In this document: one piece after another, positions 1 to 6,952 of the stretch
How the letters are laid out: each line of letters opens with the position of its first letter
Numbering within the stretch: the stretch's first letter is position 1
Source: JAAYQA01 sp964510345
GTDB taxonomy: Bacteria; Bacillota; Clostridia; Tissierellales; Peptoniphilaceae
Assembly (NCBI GenBank): GCA_964510345.1
Contig: CAZEBB010000021.1
Location: 1 to 32,018, forward strand
Reading direction: 5' to 3'
Length of the DNA stretch: 32,018 nucleotides
Made by a program: the position numbers and the translations under genes
The notes under the pieces: generated by a model
What the model saw: the letters and a program-made list of their open reading frames with translations, nothing else
The model's database searches: none
What the model was told of the DNA's origin: nothing

Positions 1-20
1 AAAAAATCGGCCGAAGCCGA
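1..20 (-). terminator. Intrinsic terminator after tRNA-Gly
   Basis: Read on the minus strand, TCGGC-TTCG-GCCGA forms a 5-bp stem with a stable UUCG-type tetraloop, followed by at least six T at the window edge. It lies 5 nt past the CCA end of the tRNA, so it should end the tRNA transcript. Confidence 0.85.
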
Positions 21-25
21 TTCAT

Positions 26-100
26 TGGAGCGGAAAACGAGATTCGAACTCGCAACCCTCGCCTTGGGAAGGCGATGCTCTACCGTTGAGCCATTCCCGC
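26..100 (-). tRNA. tRNA-Gly (anticodon CCC)
   Basis: The minus strand folds as a complete cloverleaf of 75 nt including an encoded CCA. The acceptor GCGGGAA pairs with TTTCCGC (one G-U at the fifth pair). The anticodon stem TCGCC/GGCGA closes the loop TTCCCAA, giving anticodon CCC, which reads GGG glycine codons. The T arm has the usual GTTCGAAT. The discriminator base is T. It has its own promoter and terminator, so it is a single-gene unit. Confidence 0.95.
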
Positions 101-111
101 ATAGTATAATT

Positions 112-140
112 AGTATATCGCAAGAAACCGCAGTTTACAA
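112..140 (-). promoter_or_regulatory. Promoter of tRNA-Gly
   Basis: TTGTAA (140-135) and TATACT (117-112) are separated by 17 bp. The predicted start falls about 5 nt before the mature tRNA 5' end. A second TATACT lies at 108-103 but lacks a matching -35. Confidence 0.75.
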
Positions 141-154
141 TATTTTGAAACGAA

Positions 155-188
155 AAAGCGCCGGCCCGGCAATCGGGTCGGCGCTTTG
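155..188 (-). terminator. Intrinsic terminator of the veg-ispE-murI-lipoprotein unit
   Basis: On the minus strand AAGCGCCG-CCCG pairs with CGGG-CGGCGCTT across a short ATTG loop (one mismatch), followed by a T run. It begins 3 nt after the lipoprotein stop codon. Confidence 0.9.
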
Positions 189-190
189 TG

Positions 191-1273
191 TTATGGCGTT
201 TGATCCAAATATTCTTCATACCATTCCGTCGCTTCTTCCGTCCATTCCGTGTATTCGTCCGGTTGCGACGGCACGGGATTCCATTCCTCTCCCGGTTCCG
301 GCGGTTCCGTTCGTACCGGTTCCGTCACCGGTGCTTCCGTACGAGGCGGCTCGGTCTGTGGCGGTTCAGTTTGTGGAGGTTCAGTGCGCGGCGGCTCCGT
401 ACGCGGCGGATCCGTTTGAGGTGCTTCGGTGCGCGGCGGCGTCCAAGGCGCTTCCGTACGCGGAGGTGACCACGGCTCTTCTGTACGTGGCGGTGTCCAT
501 GCTGGCTCCTCCTCGTCTTCCGGTTCCGTCCATTCCGTCTCTTCTTCCACTTCGGTCGCTTCCGTCTCCTCTTCCTCCGGCGGCGGAATAAATGCAAAGG
601 TCATCGGGTCCAGGTGCAAAATATCTACCCACTGCCCATCGATCTCGACCGTATCCGGCAGACCGCCGAGAATCAGCGCTCCTGTGTCATCCGTCGGAAA
701 GAAATGCGTCAGTTCACCCAGTTTTGCCCAGCGACGAAACTGATATTCGCCCTCTTTAGCTTCGAAATAAAAGAGATTTTCATATTCAGGCACGGGTTTC
801 CACGTCTTTTTCAGTTTCGTTAGATTATACTTTCCGTCGGACGGTTCCGGCGTCCCCGGTTTTTCTTTTGCGTGATCGATGAATTTTTTACTGACGATCT
901 CCAATTCATACTGCGATGCCTTTTTTTCTTTATGAGGTTGGGTCACCAAGAAGCCGGCTTCTTTGGTCTTTTCGATTTCACCATAGGCAAGGTATTGCGT
1001 CTCGCCCTTTTCATTCGTAAAGCCGAACAGAGCATGGGGAACCCCCGGTAGACGAAATTTCGTATAATACGGCATAATTTCTACCGACTCATCCGGATCT
1101 TTAAGTACAATTTCAACGACTTCTTCCGTTACCGGCTCAGTGGCCGCTTCGGTCCTTTCCGCTTTCGGCGTATACTCGTCGTTGTTCTTTCCTAAAACGC
1201 TGGTCGTCGCGCAAGCGGTCAGTAGAGCCGCCGTTCCGATTCCCAACGCTGCTTTTAACCATATCTTCCTCAT
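191..1273 (-). CDS. Lipoprotein with a Pro/Thr/Glu repeat tail
   Basis: Predicted 360-residue exported lipoprotein of unknown function. The N-terminus is a lipoprotein signal peptide: basic MRKIWLK, a hydrophobic core, then the lipobox LTAC with Cys21 as the likely lipidated residue. Residues about 60-230 form a globular part I do not recognise. Residues about 260-325 are a proline-rich tract of PPRTEAP/PPQTEP units, probably spanning the cell wall, followed by an acidic tail rich in W-T-E. The ATG at 1273 is chosen because GGAGG lies 5 nt upstream and the signal peptide starts there; an in-frame TTG at 1285 is less likely. It is last in the veg-ispE-murI unit, 21 bp after murI, and ends at a strong terminator. 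Confidence 0.8.
   Translation of the reverse strand: MRKIWLKAALGIGTAALLTACATTSVLGKNNDEYTPKAERTEAATEPVTEEVVEIVLKDPDESVEIMPYYTKFRLPGVPHALFGFTNEKGETQYLAYGEIEKTKEAGFLVTQPHKEKKASQYELEIVSKKFIDHAKEKPGTPEPSDGKYNLTKLKKTWKPVPEYENLFYFEAKEGEYQFRRWAKLGELTHFFPTDDTGALILGGLPDTVEIDGQWVDILHLDPMTFAFIPPPEEEETEATEVEEETEWTEPEDEEEPAWTPPRTEEPWSPPRTEAPWTPPRTEAPQTDPPRTEPPRTEPPQTEPPQTEPPRTEAPVTEPVRTEPPEPGEEWNPVPSQPDEYTEWTEEATEWYEEYLDQTP
296..499 (-). repeat. Tandem PPRTEAP/PPQTEP-coding repeats
   Basis: About ten imperfect 12-30 bp units encode proline-rich heptads and tetrads (PPRTEAPW, PPRTEP, PPQTEP) inside the lipoprotein. The nucleotide units are near-identical, so copy number could change by slippage. Confidence 0.75.
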
Positions 1274-1294
1274 TCCATCCTCCAAGAAACCGGT

Positions 1295-2107
1295 TCACTC
1301 CGCTAATAGATCGACCTTCTCCGCATGATGAATGTCGTCATTCAGCAGGAAACCACCCACACGCTGAAAACGATCCGGTGAATCTGTCACATAATAGGTC
1401 ACCTGCCCACCTTCCCAACGGTCGGAGAGCATATTCTGTGCGCGCAGCACTTGCTTTACTTCCTTTGCGGTTTCATATGCCGGGTTGACCAGTTTGACCT
1501 CCGGTCCCATGACCCGCTGAATCGTCGAGCGAAGCGCCGGATAGTGCGTGCACCCCAGAATCAGAGTGTCGATCTTGTGCTGATCAAAGCCCGACAGGTA
1601 TTCCTGAGCGGTCAGCATTGCAACCTCCGAATTCTGCCACCCTTCTTCGATGATCGGAACAAAGAGAGGACACCCGATACCGATGATTTCCGCATCGCGA
1701 ACGAGAAGGCGAACTTGCCTTTGATAGGCTTGAGAACGCACTGTGGCCTCTGTGCCGATCACCCCGACCACTTTGCTCTTCGTGAGCTTGGCCGCGGCGC
1801 GTGCTCCGGGCAGAATCACGCCGAAGATGGGGATGTCGAGATCCTTGTCTTCCATGAGTGTGGGAAGAGCGAGCGCAGATGCGGTATTGCACGCGATCAC
1901 AAGCGCTTTGATGCCTTTATTCGCTAAAAAATGACTGGCTTCCCGTGAATACTGCGTAACGGTCTCCTGTGACCGTGAACCGTAGGGCACTCTTGCCGTG
2001 TCCCCCAGGTAGACGATATCTTCCCCCGGCAGCTGTTCCAGTATTTCATTTAAAATCGAAAGTCCGCCGATTCCGGAATCGAAAACGCCGATCGGTCGAT
2101 GGTCCAA
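1295..2107 (-). CDS. murI: Glutamate racemase
   Basis: MurI interconverts L- and D-glutamate in the cytoplasm and supplies D-Glu for peptidoglycan. The 270-residue protein has the family landmarks: DSGIGG near residue 10, the catalytic pair of cysteines in ACNTAS (Cys73) and GCTHYP (Cys186), and GDTARVPYG. The open frame extends to 2146, but that would overlap ispE. The TTG at 2107 has AGGAGGAG ending 5 nt upstream and starts just before the conserved RPIGVFDSG, so it is the better start. The ribosome binding site lies right after the ispE stop, so the two genes are probably co-translated. Function very likely. Confidence 0.95.
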   Translation of the reverse strand: MDHRPIGVFDSGIGGLSILNEILEQLPGEDIVYLGDTARVPYGSRSQETVTQYSREASHFLANKGIKALVIACNTASALALPTLMEDKDLDIPIFGVILPGARAAAKLTKSKVVGVIGTEATVRSQAYQRQVRLLVRDAEIIGIGCPLFVPIIEEGWQNSEVAMLTAQEYLSGFDQHKIDTLILGCTHYPALRSTIQRVMGPEVKLVNPAYETAKEVKQVLRAQNMLSDRWEGGQVTYYVTDSPDRFQRVGGFLLNDDIHHAEKVDLLAE

Positions 2108-2118
2108 GAGATCTCCTC

Positions 2119-2937
2119 CTAACGGGTTTGTGTGGCACACACCCAATGATACTTATCTTGTAAAGCCTCTTTTGCGGCTACGCAGTCCAAGGCATTTTGA
2201 AAAATTCCGAACATCGTCGCACCCGACCCGCTTAAGAGAGCCGTATCGGCACCATGTGCCAAAAGATCCGTCTCGATGGCACACAAGTGCGGGTACATCG
2301 CATACACGATGTCGGCCAAATCATTTTGCACAGTCAGCTTCGTGTGATTGTTCTGCAGTTGTTCCACCAATAAATCGACGGTCGATACACTCCGCTTCGG
2401 TCCCTTCTGATAGACCGCCTGTGTCGATACCGGTGTTCCGTCATTGATTAAGAGAACGGGAATTCCGCCATAAGACGGCAGGGGATCCAATACCTCCCCG
2501 ATACCCCTCGCGCGACAAGTGCCGCCGTAAAGAAAGTACGGGATATCCGCACCCAATGAAATGCCGACACGGACAAGCTCCGATTGAGATAATCCCAAAC
2601 CGAACATTTGATTGATCCCCTGTAAAGCCGCTGCCGCATTGGCCGAACCTCCACCCATGCCCGCTGCCATGGGGATATTCTTTTCAAGTTGGTACGATAC
2701 CTCACCCACTGCATAGCGATTCTTCATCGCTTGATGGGCACGTAGGACGAGATTACTTTCGTCTGTCGGAACCATGGGGTGATCGCAACGCAGAGTCGTT
2801 ATCGACGCCGGCTCCATGTGGAGGATATCCGACACGTCGACCTCCTGCATCACCGTGTCTAAAAGATGATAACCGTCCTCACGTTTGCCGAGAATTTGTA
2901 AACTAAGATTAATTTTACCATAGTGGACGATGCGCAT
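2119..2937 (-). CDS. ispE: 4-diphosphocytidyl-2-C-methyl-D-erythritol kinase
   Basis: IspE phosphorylates CDP-methylerythritol with ATP in the non-mevalonate isoprenoid pathway, which supplies among others the undecaprenyl carrier of wall synthesis. At 272 residues it has normal length. The N-terminal KINLSLQILGKREDGYH and the GHMP-kinase ATP loop PMAAGMGGGSANAAA (about residues 89-103) are clear. The C-terminal ALLSGSGATMFG motif is also present. The ATG has GGAGG 4 nt upstream. It follows veg, as in Bacillus, but a terminator stands between the two genes. Confidence 0.96.
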   Translation of the reverse strand: MRIVHYGKINLSLQILGKREDGYHLLDTVMQEVDVSDILHMEPASITTLRCDHPMVPTDESNLVLRAHQAMKNRYAVGEVSYQLEKNIPMAAGMGGGSANAAAALQGINQMFGLGLSQSELVRVGISLGADIPYFLYGGTCRARGIGEVLDPLPSYGGIPVLLINDGTPVSTQAVYQKGPKRSVSTVDLLVEQLQNNHTKLTVQNDLADIVYAMYPHLCAIETDLLAHGADTALLSGSGATMFGIFQNALDCVAAKEALQDKYHWVCATQTR

Positions 2938-2954
2938 AAAGCCTCCAAATTCAC

Positions 2955-2979
2955 AAAAAAAGCGATCGATGATCGCTCT
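2955..2979 (-). terminator. Intrinsic terminator between veg and ispE
   Basis: AGCGATC-ATC-GATCGCT followed by seven T on the minus strand. The T run ends 8 nt upstream of the ispE ribosome binding site GGAGG (2946-2942), leaving no room for a separate ispE promoter, so ispE-murI probably depend on read-through. Confidence 0.85.
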
Positions 2980-2983
2980 TTTG

Positions 2984-3223
2984 CTAACAAATTTTCAGTT
3001 CGACCGTAGAAGTGAGTACATCGGTGTACGAGTAAGAAACCGTACGTACCGACTCGTATTCGTTTTCGATCTGTACCGTGAACACGCTGGGATATGCATC
3101 CGTTAGGATTCCCTTTTTGGTTACGATTTTTTTACGCCCCTTGTTTGCTTTGAGAATTACTTCTTTTCCCAAGTTATCCTCTACAATCTTACGAATCTGG
3201 TTTAAATCCTCTCTCGATTGCAA
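2984..3223 (-). CDS. veg: Veg family protein
   Basis: Small protein of the Veg family; in Bacillus subtilis Veg is very highly transcribed and has been linked to biofilm gene control. It aligns with B. subtilis Veg through NLGKEVILKANKGRKK, GILTDAYPSVF and SYSYTDVLTSTVEL. I chose the TTG at 3223 because GGTGG sits 5 nt upstream and the length before the first conserved residues then fits the family; a GTG at 3232 without a clear ribosome binding site is the alternative. Two strong tandem promoters precede it, matching the family's high expression. The veg-ispE order is conserved in Bacillus. Confidence 0.88.
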   Translation of the reverse strand: MQSREDLNQIRKIVEDNLGKEVILKANKGRKKIVTKKGILTDAYPSVFTVQIENEYESVRTVSYSYTDVLTSTVELKIC

Positions 3224-3269
3224 AAGTACCACCGTCCGTTTCTGGTTGCTTTATCACGTAATATATCTT

Positions 3270-3298
3270 ATCTTAACAAAATAAGTCGGATTTGTCAA
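3270..3298 (-). promoter_or_regulatory. veg promoter P2 (proximal)
   Basis: TTGACA (3298-3293), 17-bp spacer, TAAGAT (3275-3270). Near-consensus housekeeping sigma promoter about 45 bp upstream of the veg start. Confidence 0.85.
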
Positions 3299-3315
3299 AC
3301 CTGATAAAATTATAC

Positions 3316-3344
3316 ATTCTACACCAGTCGCCGCCGGTTGTCAA
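3316..3344 (-). promoter_or_regulatory. veg promoter P1 (distal)
   Basis: TTGACA (3344-3339), 17-bp spacer, TAGAAT (3321-3316). It begins 5 bp after the stop codon of the upstream DUF4097 gene, and together with P2 makes a tandem promoter. Confidence 0.85.
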
Positions 3345-3348
3345 TTGG

Positions 3349-4119
3349 TCATTGGGCGTTTTTGTCCTCCCAGCGAACGTCGATCTCCCCGTTTGTATTA
3401 TGAATTTTGACTTTATTCGTGCCGGCGCCCACAGTCTCCTCATGTACTTTGCCGCCAAATAAGAACGCAGTTTCTTCTCCATTCACATGGATCACACCGT
3501 TCGTGACTTCTAAATACAGGCGGGCGTCAGGCTTTTCATCGAATGTCACGTCGACCATCCCGTTGACCGTTTTGATCAAAAGATCCGCCTCTTTGGTGCA
3601 TTCGAGATCGATCATGGCATTCGTCGTATTCACCGTCATCGGGAAGGGAAGATTTTTTCCGTTGATCATACCGTTGGTCGTCTCCACCTCCACGTGGCCG
3701 GTATAGGATAACGGGACGTAGAGAAAAACCTCTTCCGTTCGCCCGAATGTAATGCCTCGATTCTTATCTTCTTTGATGATCAATCGATCGCCTGTACGCT
3801 CAATACGAAAAGGTGGTGATGAATTGGATTTTCCAACTTTGTACCAGACGAGAACCCCCTCTCTCTCTTCACCGATGATCGTCACATTGGAATTGATCCC
3901 GAAAAACTGTATCCTTGCAATCCCTTCCGTTTGTTCTACGATTTCTACGGATTCGCTCAAATAGGTGTCCGAAAATTTTTCAAATATCTCATTCTGATTC
4001 CATGTTTCAACCGAATTCATCGTCTGCTTGAGAACCCCTTGGTCCAGTGTCGCCAAGGCAATACCGCCAAAGGTAAACATCAGTATCGTGAATGCGAGGA
4101 TGATAATCACCTTTTTCAT
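3349..4119 (-). CDS. DUF4097-type beta-helix membrane-anchored protein
   Basis: 256-residue protein with an N-terminal signal anchor (MKKVIIILAFTILMFTFGG) and an extracytoplasmic part. The C-terminal half carries repeated short strands of the form TTNGMI, NTTNAMIDL, KTVNGMVDV, EVTNGVIHV and NTNGEIDV, the periodic pattern of DUF4097/DUF4098 (LiaG/YvlB-like) beta-helix proteins. The ATG at 4119 has AGGAGG 5 nt upstream and overlaps the stop of the previous gene in ATGA, showing coupled translation. Family members often sit with PadR and HAAS-domain genes, as here, in envelope-stress-linked operons. The exact role is unknown. Confidence 0.85.
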   Translation of the reverse strand: MKKVIIILAFTILMFTFGGIALATLDQGVLKQTMNSVETWNQNEIFEKFSDTYLSESVEIVEQTEGIARIQFFGINSNVTIIGEEREGVLVWYKVGKSNSSPPFRIERTGDRLIIKEDKNRGITFGRTEEVFLYVPLSYTGHVEVETTNGMINGKNLPFPMTVNTTNAMIDLECTKEADLLIKTVNGMVDVTFDEKPDARLYLEVTNGVIHVNGEETAFLFGGKVHEETVGAGTNKVKIHNTNGEIDVRWEDKNAQ

Positions 4120-4469
4120 GCGCTCCTCCTTTTCATGACCTGCCATTTCAAGTAATAATAGAGTTTCTTCGCGCCGGTCCACATGGCCGACATGACTTTC
4201 GTCGCCGCCATCATGAGAAGCATCCCAAGGCCGATGAAACCGAGCCCAAAGAACAGTTTCGTCAGCAAACTGAAACCGAAAATGAAGAATTCACCCTGCC
4301 AAATGGTCAAACCCGTCACTGCGTTTATGATGAGCGTAATCCCCAGGACGACACTTCCGATCGATAATCCAGCTAAGCCGAAACACAATCCGAAGACCAG
4401 TGCAAACATCGCTCCGAGTAAGCCTCCGAAGACTTCAAAGAAAAACGGAAGCAACCAACCCAACAGCAC
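4116..4469 (-). CDS. Membrane part of a HAAS/DUF1700 protein, probably frameshifted from the gene before it
   Basis: Very hydrophobic product with about four membrane segments rich in Gly, Phe and Leu and a basic C-terminus. The first acceptable start is a GTG at 4469, but the same frame is open back to about 4533 and encodes NPHREYDREKLIRVLVILGVV, the missing cytoplasmic linker and the beginning of the first membrane segment. No start codon exists in that upstream stretch. HAAS/DUF1700 proteins normally have an N-terminal HAAS domain joined to such a membrane region, so this is most likely the second half of one gene broken by a one-base shift near 4530-4540. Confidence 0.6.
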   Translation of the reverse strand: MLLGWLLPFFFEVFGGLLGAMFALVFGLCFGLAGLSIGSVVLGITLIINAVTGLTIWQGEFFIFGFSLLTKLFFGLGFIGLGMLLMMAATKVMSAMWTGAKKLYYYLKWQVMKRRSA

Positions 4470-4529
4470 GACGACGCCTAAGATGACGAGAACGCGAATC
4501 AGCTTTTCCCGATCGTATTCCCGGTGGGG

Positions 4530-4799
4530 TTAGTCCTTTTGCACTTTCTCCTCCGATGCCGCTGAGTGCACCGGCTCCGCTCGATCAGCCGCAGGCTTTC
4601 GGTCAAAATTTCCTTCTAAGTATTCCTCCGCTACGATGCGCGGACTCCCCAGTTCCTCCGCAATCTCCTCTTCCGTCTTGCCATGGTCTATGCCGATCGC
4701 AAAGTGCTCCTCATAATCCTGAATGATGTCGTCGATCACCTCTTTGGGAAACTTCTGCAAATAGAAACGTAACAGATCCAAATACTCCGACTTACGCAT
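4530..4799 (-). CDS. HAAS-domain (DUF1700) protein, N-terminal part
   Basis: 89-residue product made almost wholly of the HAAS domain: MRKSEYLDLLRFYLQKFPKE, then IIQDYEEHFAIGIDHGKTEEEIAEELGSPRIVAEEYL. HAAS domains pair with PadR regulators and usually precede a membrane region in the same chain. Here the frame stops at TAA after VQKD; the membrane region continues in another frame. The ATG lies inside the end of padR (8-nt overlap) with GGAGG 7 nt upstream, so translation is coupled. Removing one A from the AAAA run (4537-4540) would join it to the membrane part. Confidence 0.8.
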   Translation of the reverse strand: MRKSEYLDLLRFYLQKFPKEVIDDIIQDYEEHFAIGIDHGKTEEEIAEELGSPRIVAEEYLEGNFDRKPAADRAEPVHSAASEEKVQKD

Positions 4800-5112
4800 T
4801 CTCTACACCTCCTAATAGGGCGTTGACCCCTTCTTGAAATGATCGCCACTCCGCGAGTTGCTCTCTGTAGGCGCGTTCTCCCGCGATCGTCAATTGATAG
4901 TACTTTCTGGGCGGCCCCGCCTGCGACTCCTTCAAATACGACTCTACATAACCTTCCTGGCGAAACCGGCGCAGTAAGGGATAAATCGTCCCTTCCGAGA
5001 TTTCGATATGAGCGGATACACTTTCCACCAGCTCGTACCCGTAACAATCTCTCTCGTGCAGGAGCGCAAGCACACAGAGCTCCACCACGCCTTTTTTGAT
5101 TTGGATATTCAT
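4792..5112 (-). CDS. PadR family transcriptional regulator
   Basis: 106-residue winged-helix regulator of the PadR family. It shows the typical start KKGVVELCVLALL, then CYGYELVESV, and the recognition region ISEGTIYPLLRRFRQEGYVES, followed by GPPRKYYQLT and a C-terminal dimerisation helix. It is first in the operon with the HAAS and DUF4097 genes and probably represses it. A perfect 11-bp inverted repeat overlaps the -35 region of its promoter and is a candidate operator. The ATG is preceded by GAGGTGAGG. The ligand or inducing stress is not visible from sequence. Confidence 0.92.
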   Translation of the reverse strand: MNIQIKKGVVELCVLALLHERDCYGYELVESVSAHIEISEGTIYPLLRRFRQEGYVESYLKESQAGPPRKYYQLTIAGERAYREQLAEWRSFQEGVNALLGGVENA

Positions 5113-5132
5113 CGCCTCACCTCTTTAAGAAT

Positions 5133-5161
5133 AGTATACAAAACAATACCTTGCAAAGCAA
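5133..5161 (-). promoter_or_regulatory. padR operon promoter
   Basis: TTGCTT (5161-5156), 17-bp spacer, TATACT (5138-5133), 20 bp upstream of the padR ATG. The -35 lies inside the inverted repeat at 5144-5168. Confidence 0.65.
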
Positions 5162-5168
5162 GGTATTG
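5144..5168 (-). promoter_or_regulatory. Perfect 11-bp inverted repeat, candidate PadR operator
   Basis: CAATACCTTGC and its exact complement are separated by 3 nt and cover the -35 element of the padR promoter. This placement suits autoregulation. It could also act as a weak terminator for dusB, because four T follow on the minus strand. Confidence 0.55.
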
Positions 5169-5186
5169 ATGTAAAAAATATATGGT

Positions 5187-5231
5187 ATCCATCCCCCCGG
5201 CGCTTCGCGCCACCCCCTTCTCCAAGGGGGC
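5187..5231 (-). repeat. Two-hairpin dispersed repeat, copy A
   Basis: Read on the minus strand: GCCCCCTTGGAGAAGGGGG hairpin, then a GGCGC/GCGCC hairpin, then GGGGGATGGAT. It lies 9 bp past the dusB stop codon. It is one of six copies in the window (others at 11931, 11986, 13963, 29194, 29299). Confidence 0.85.
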
Positions 5232-5239
5232 GGCCTCAC

Positions 5240-6193
5240 CTATCCAAAGTACTCCGCAAACACCCGATGCACGCCGTCCCGCGTGACCTGTGCAAGAATC
5301 GCCTGCTTGAGCGCACTGGCCCCTTCCCAGCCCTTCACATACTGCAGGAGCTGCTTTCTCATCTGCACGACGCCCAAAGCTTCGCCTTTTTTTCCGCACG
5401 TCAAATCGAGGTGCCTCAGGGCGATCTCGGCACACTCGCGCTTCGTGTAGTCCTTGGGCTCTTCTCCACGCATCGCCTGCGCGATCTGCGCAAACAGCTG
5501 GGGATTGCCCACGGCTCCTCGGCCGATCGCGATCCCCTGTACGCCGGATTCGCGGATCTTTTGGAGCGCTGTCTGCACATCGGCGATGTCGCCGTTTCCG
5601 ATCACGGGAATGGGCATCTCGGCCGCCAACGCACGGACGGCCTCCCAGTCGGCGTGACCGGTGTAAAACTGCGAGCGCGTCCTCGCGTGCAGTGTCAGCC
5701 GGACGATCCCCGTCTGCGCCAGCTTCTTTCCGATCGACAGGTAGTTTTGTGAATTGTGATCCCAACCCGTGCGGATCTTTACGCTCACGGGGATCCGGCT
5801 CGCCTCCACGACCGCTTCCGCCACGCGACATGCCAAGTCCTCGTCGCGCAAAAGAGCTGCCCCTTCCCCGTTTTTGACGATCTTGGGGACCGGACAGCCC
5901 ATATTGATGTCCACGGCACAAAAGCGGTCCAACGGATTGATATGCCGTCTGACCGCCTCCGCCATGATGTCGGGTTCCGAGCCGAAAATCTGCAAGGTCA
6001 CCCCGCGCTCCGAAGGGTCGGTGCGCATGAGAAGCCCCGTCTTTCGATCCTCGTGGTACAGCGCCCGCGCGCTGACCATTTCCGTCACCGTCTCCTGTGC
6101 GCCGAACGAAGCGCAGATCATGCGAAACGCTTCGTCCGTATAGCCGGCCATCGGCGCCAAGGACAACAGAAAACTATCGTTTGTTTCTCTCAT
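5240..6193 (-). CDS. dusB: tRNA-dihydrouridine synthase (DusB type)
   Basis: FMN-dependent enzyme reducing uridines in the tRNA D loop. The 317-residue chain is a TIM barrel plus helical tRNA-binding domain: APMAGYTDEAFR at the start, DINMGCPVPKIVKNGEGAALL with the catalytic cysteine around residue 100, KIRTGWD, LHARTRSQ and GNGDI for FMN and phosphate binding, and IGRGAVGNP. The gene overlaps the end of coaX by 20 bp and lacks a clear ribosome binding site, so translation is probably coupled to coaX. The coaX-dusB pairing resembles the ftsH-coaX-...-dus order of Bacillus. DusB is assigned from the NMGCPVPK form; the exact uridine positions are not provable here. Confidence 0.93.
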   Translation of the reverse strand: MRETNDSFLLSLAPMAGYTDEAFRMICASFGAQETVTEMVSARALYHEDRKTGLLMRTDPSERGVTLQIFGSEPDIMAEAVRRHINPLDRFCAVDINMGCPVPKIVKNGEGAALLRDEDLACRVAEAVVEASRIPVSVKIRTGWDHNSQNYLSIGKKLAQTGIVRLTLHARTRSQFYTGHADWEAVRALAAEMPIPVIGNGDIADVQTALQKIRESGVQGIAIGRGAVGNPQLFAQIAQAMRGEEPKDYTKRECAEIALRHLDLTCGKKGEALGVVQMRKQLLQYVKGWEGASALKQAILAQVTRDGVHRVFAEYFG

Positions 6194-6950
6194 AGATCAA
6201 ATGTAAACCTTCTAGTGTCATATTCGTGTCGATTTTTTGGATATAGCGACTCTCTTGGGAGATCAGCGCCGAGTACCCACCCGTTGCGACAATCGTCGTC
6301 GTTTCCGGCGTGGTGCCCAACTCTCCCATAATATCCGAAAGTAGGCGGTCGACCAGCCCGATATAGCCGATGACCATCCCTGACTGCATGCTTTCCACCG
6401 TATTTTTTCCGATGGCGTGATTCGGCTTGATGAGCTCGATCTTCGGCAACTTCGATGCGCGCATAAAGAGCGCCTCCGCTGCGATGCCGATCCCCGGTGC
6501 GATTGCACCGCCCAAGTACACACCGTCTTTAGAAATCACGTCAAATGTCACTGCCGTGCCGATGTCCACCAAGATCAGCGGTCCGCCGTATTTGTTGTAC
6601 CCGGCCACCGCATTCACCAGCCGGTCCGCTCCCACTTCCGAGGGAATCGAGTATCCGTTGACGAGGCCGATATCGGTCGTATAGTCGACGATCAGCGGTT
6701 CGACACCGAAATAGCGCTCGCACATCGCAGGGATCGTGTGCATCAAAGGCGGCACGACCGACGCGATGATGATCGCCGTGATCTCTTTTTTGTCGATCTT
6801 GTGCATATCGAGCGCCATGTGATAGTACAGGCCGTACTCGTCCTGTGTTTGCTCGCGTTTGGTGCCCAGTCGAAACGTCGCGATCAGCTTGCCTTCCTTG
6901 TAAATCCCCGAGACGATATTCGTATTTCCAATGTCGATAGCTAGCAGCAT
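6174..6950 (-). CDS. coaX: Type III pantothenate kinase
   Basis: CoaX phosphorylates pantothenate, the first step of CoA synthesis; type III enzymes belong to the ASKHA fold and are not feedback inhibited by CoA. The 258-residue protein has the phosphate loop AIDIGNTN at residues 4-11, GADRLVNA and VDIGTAVTFDVI for catalysis and substrate binding, and the glycine-rich LGGAIAPGI. The ATG lies immediately after the pyrG stop, and its AAGGAG ribosome binding site is formed by the last pyrG codons, so pyrG-coaX-dusB is an operon. Confidence 0.96.
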   Translation of the reverse strand: MLLAIDIGNTNIVSGIYKEGKLIATFRLGTKREQTQDEYGLYYHMALDMHKIDKKEITAIIIASVVPPLMHTIPAMCERYFGVEPLIVDYTTDIGLVNGYSIPSEVGADRLVNAVAGYNKYGGPLILVDIGTAVTFDVISKDGVYLGGAIAPGIGIAAEALFMRASKLPKIELIKPNHAIGKNTVESMQSGMVIGYIGLVDRLLSDIMGELGTTPETTTIVATGGYSALISQESRYIQKIDTNMTLEGLHLIYERNKR

Positions 6951-6952
6951 GT

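Noticed and set aside
25..597. Several long Arg- or Ser-rich open frames opposite or alongside the lipoprotein repeats
   Set aside because: They are shadows of the repetitive proline/threonine coding tract, with biased composition, no ribosome binding sites, and one crosses the tRNA gene.
2108..2146. Longer MurI start overlapping ispE
   Set aside because: The TTG at 2107 has a near-perfect ribosome binding site and fits the family N-terminus.
4526..4545. Programmed +1 frameshift at the HAAS stop codon
   Set aside because: The GAC-TAA-C context lacks a known shift signal such as CTTTGAC or an internal Shine-Dalgarno, so a mutation or assembly error is simpler.
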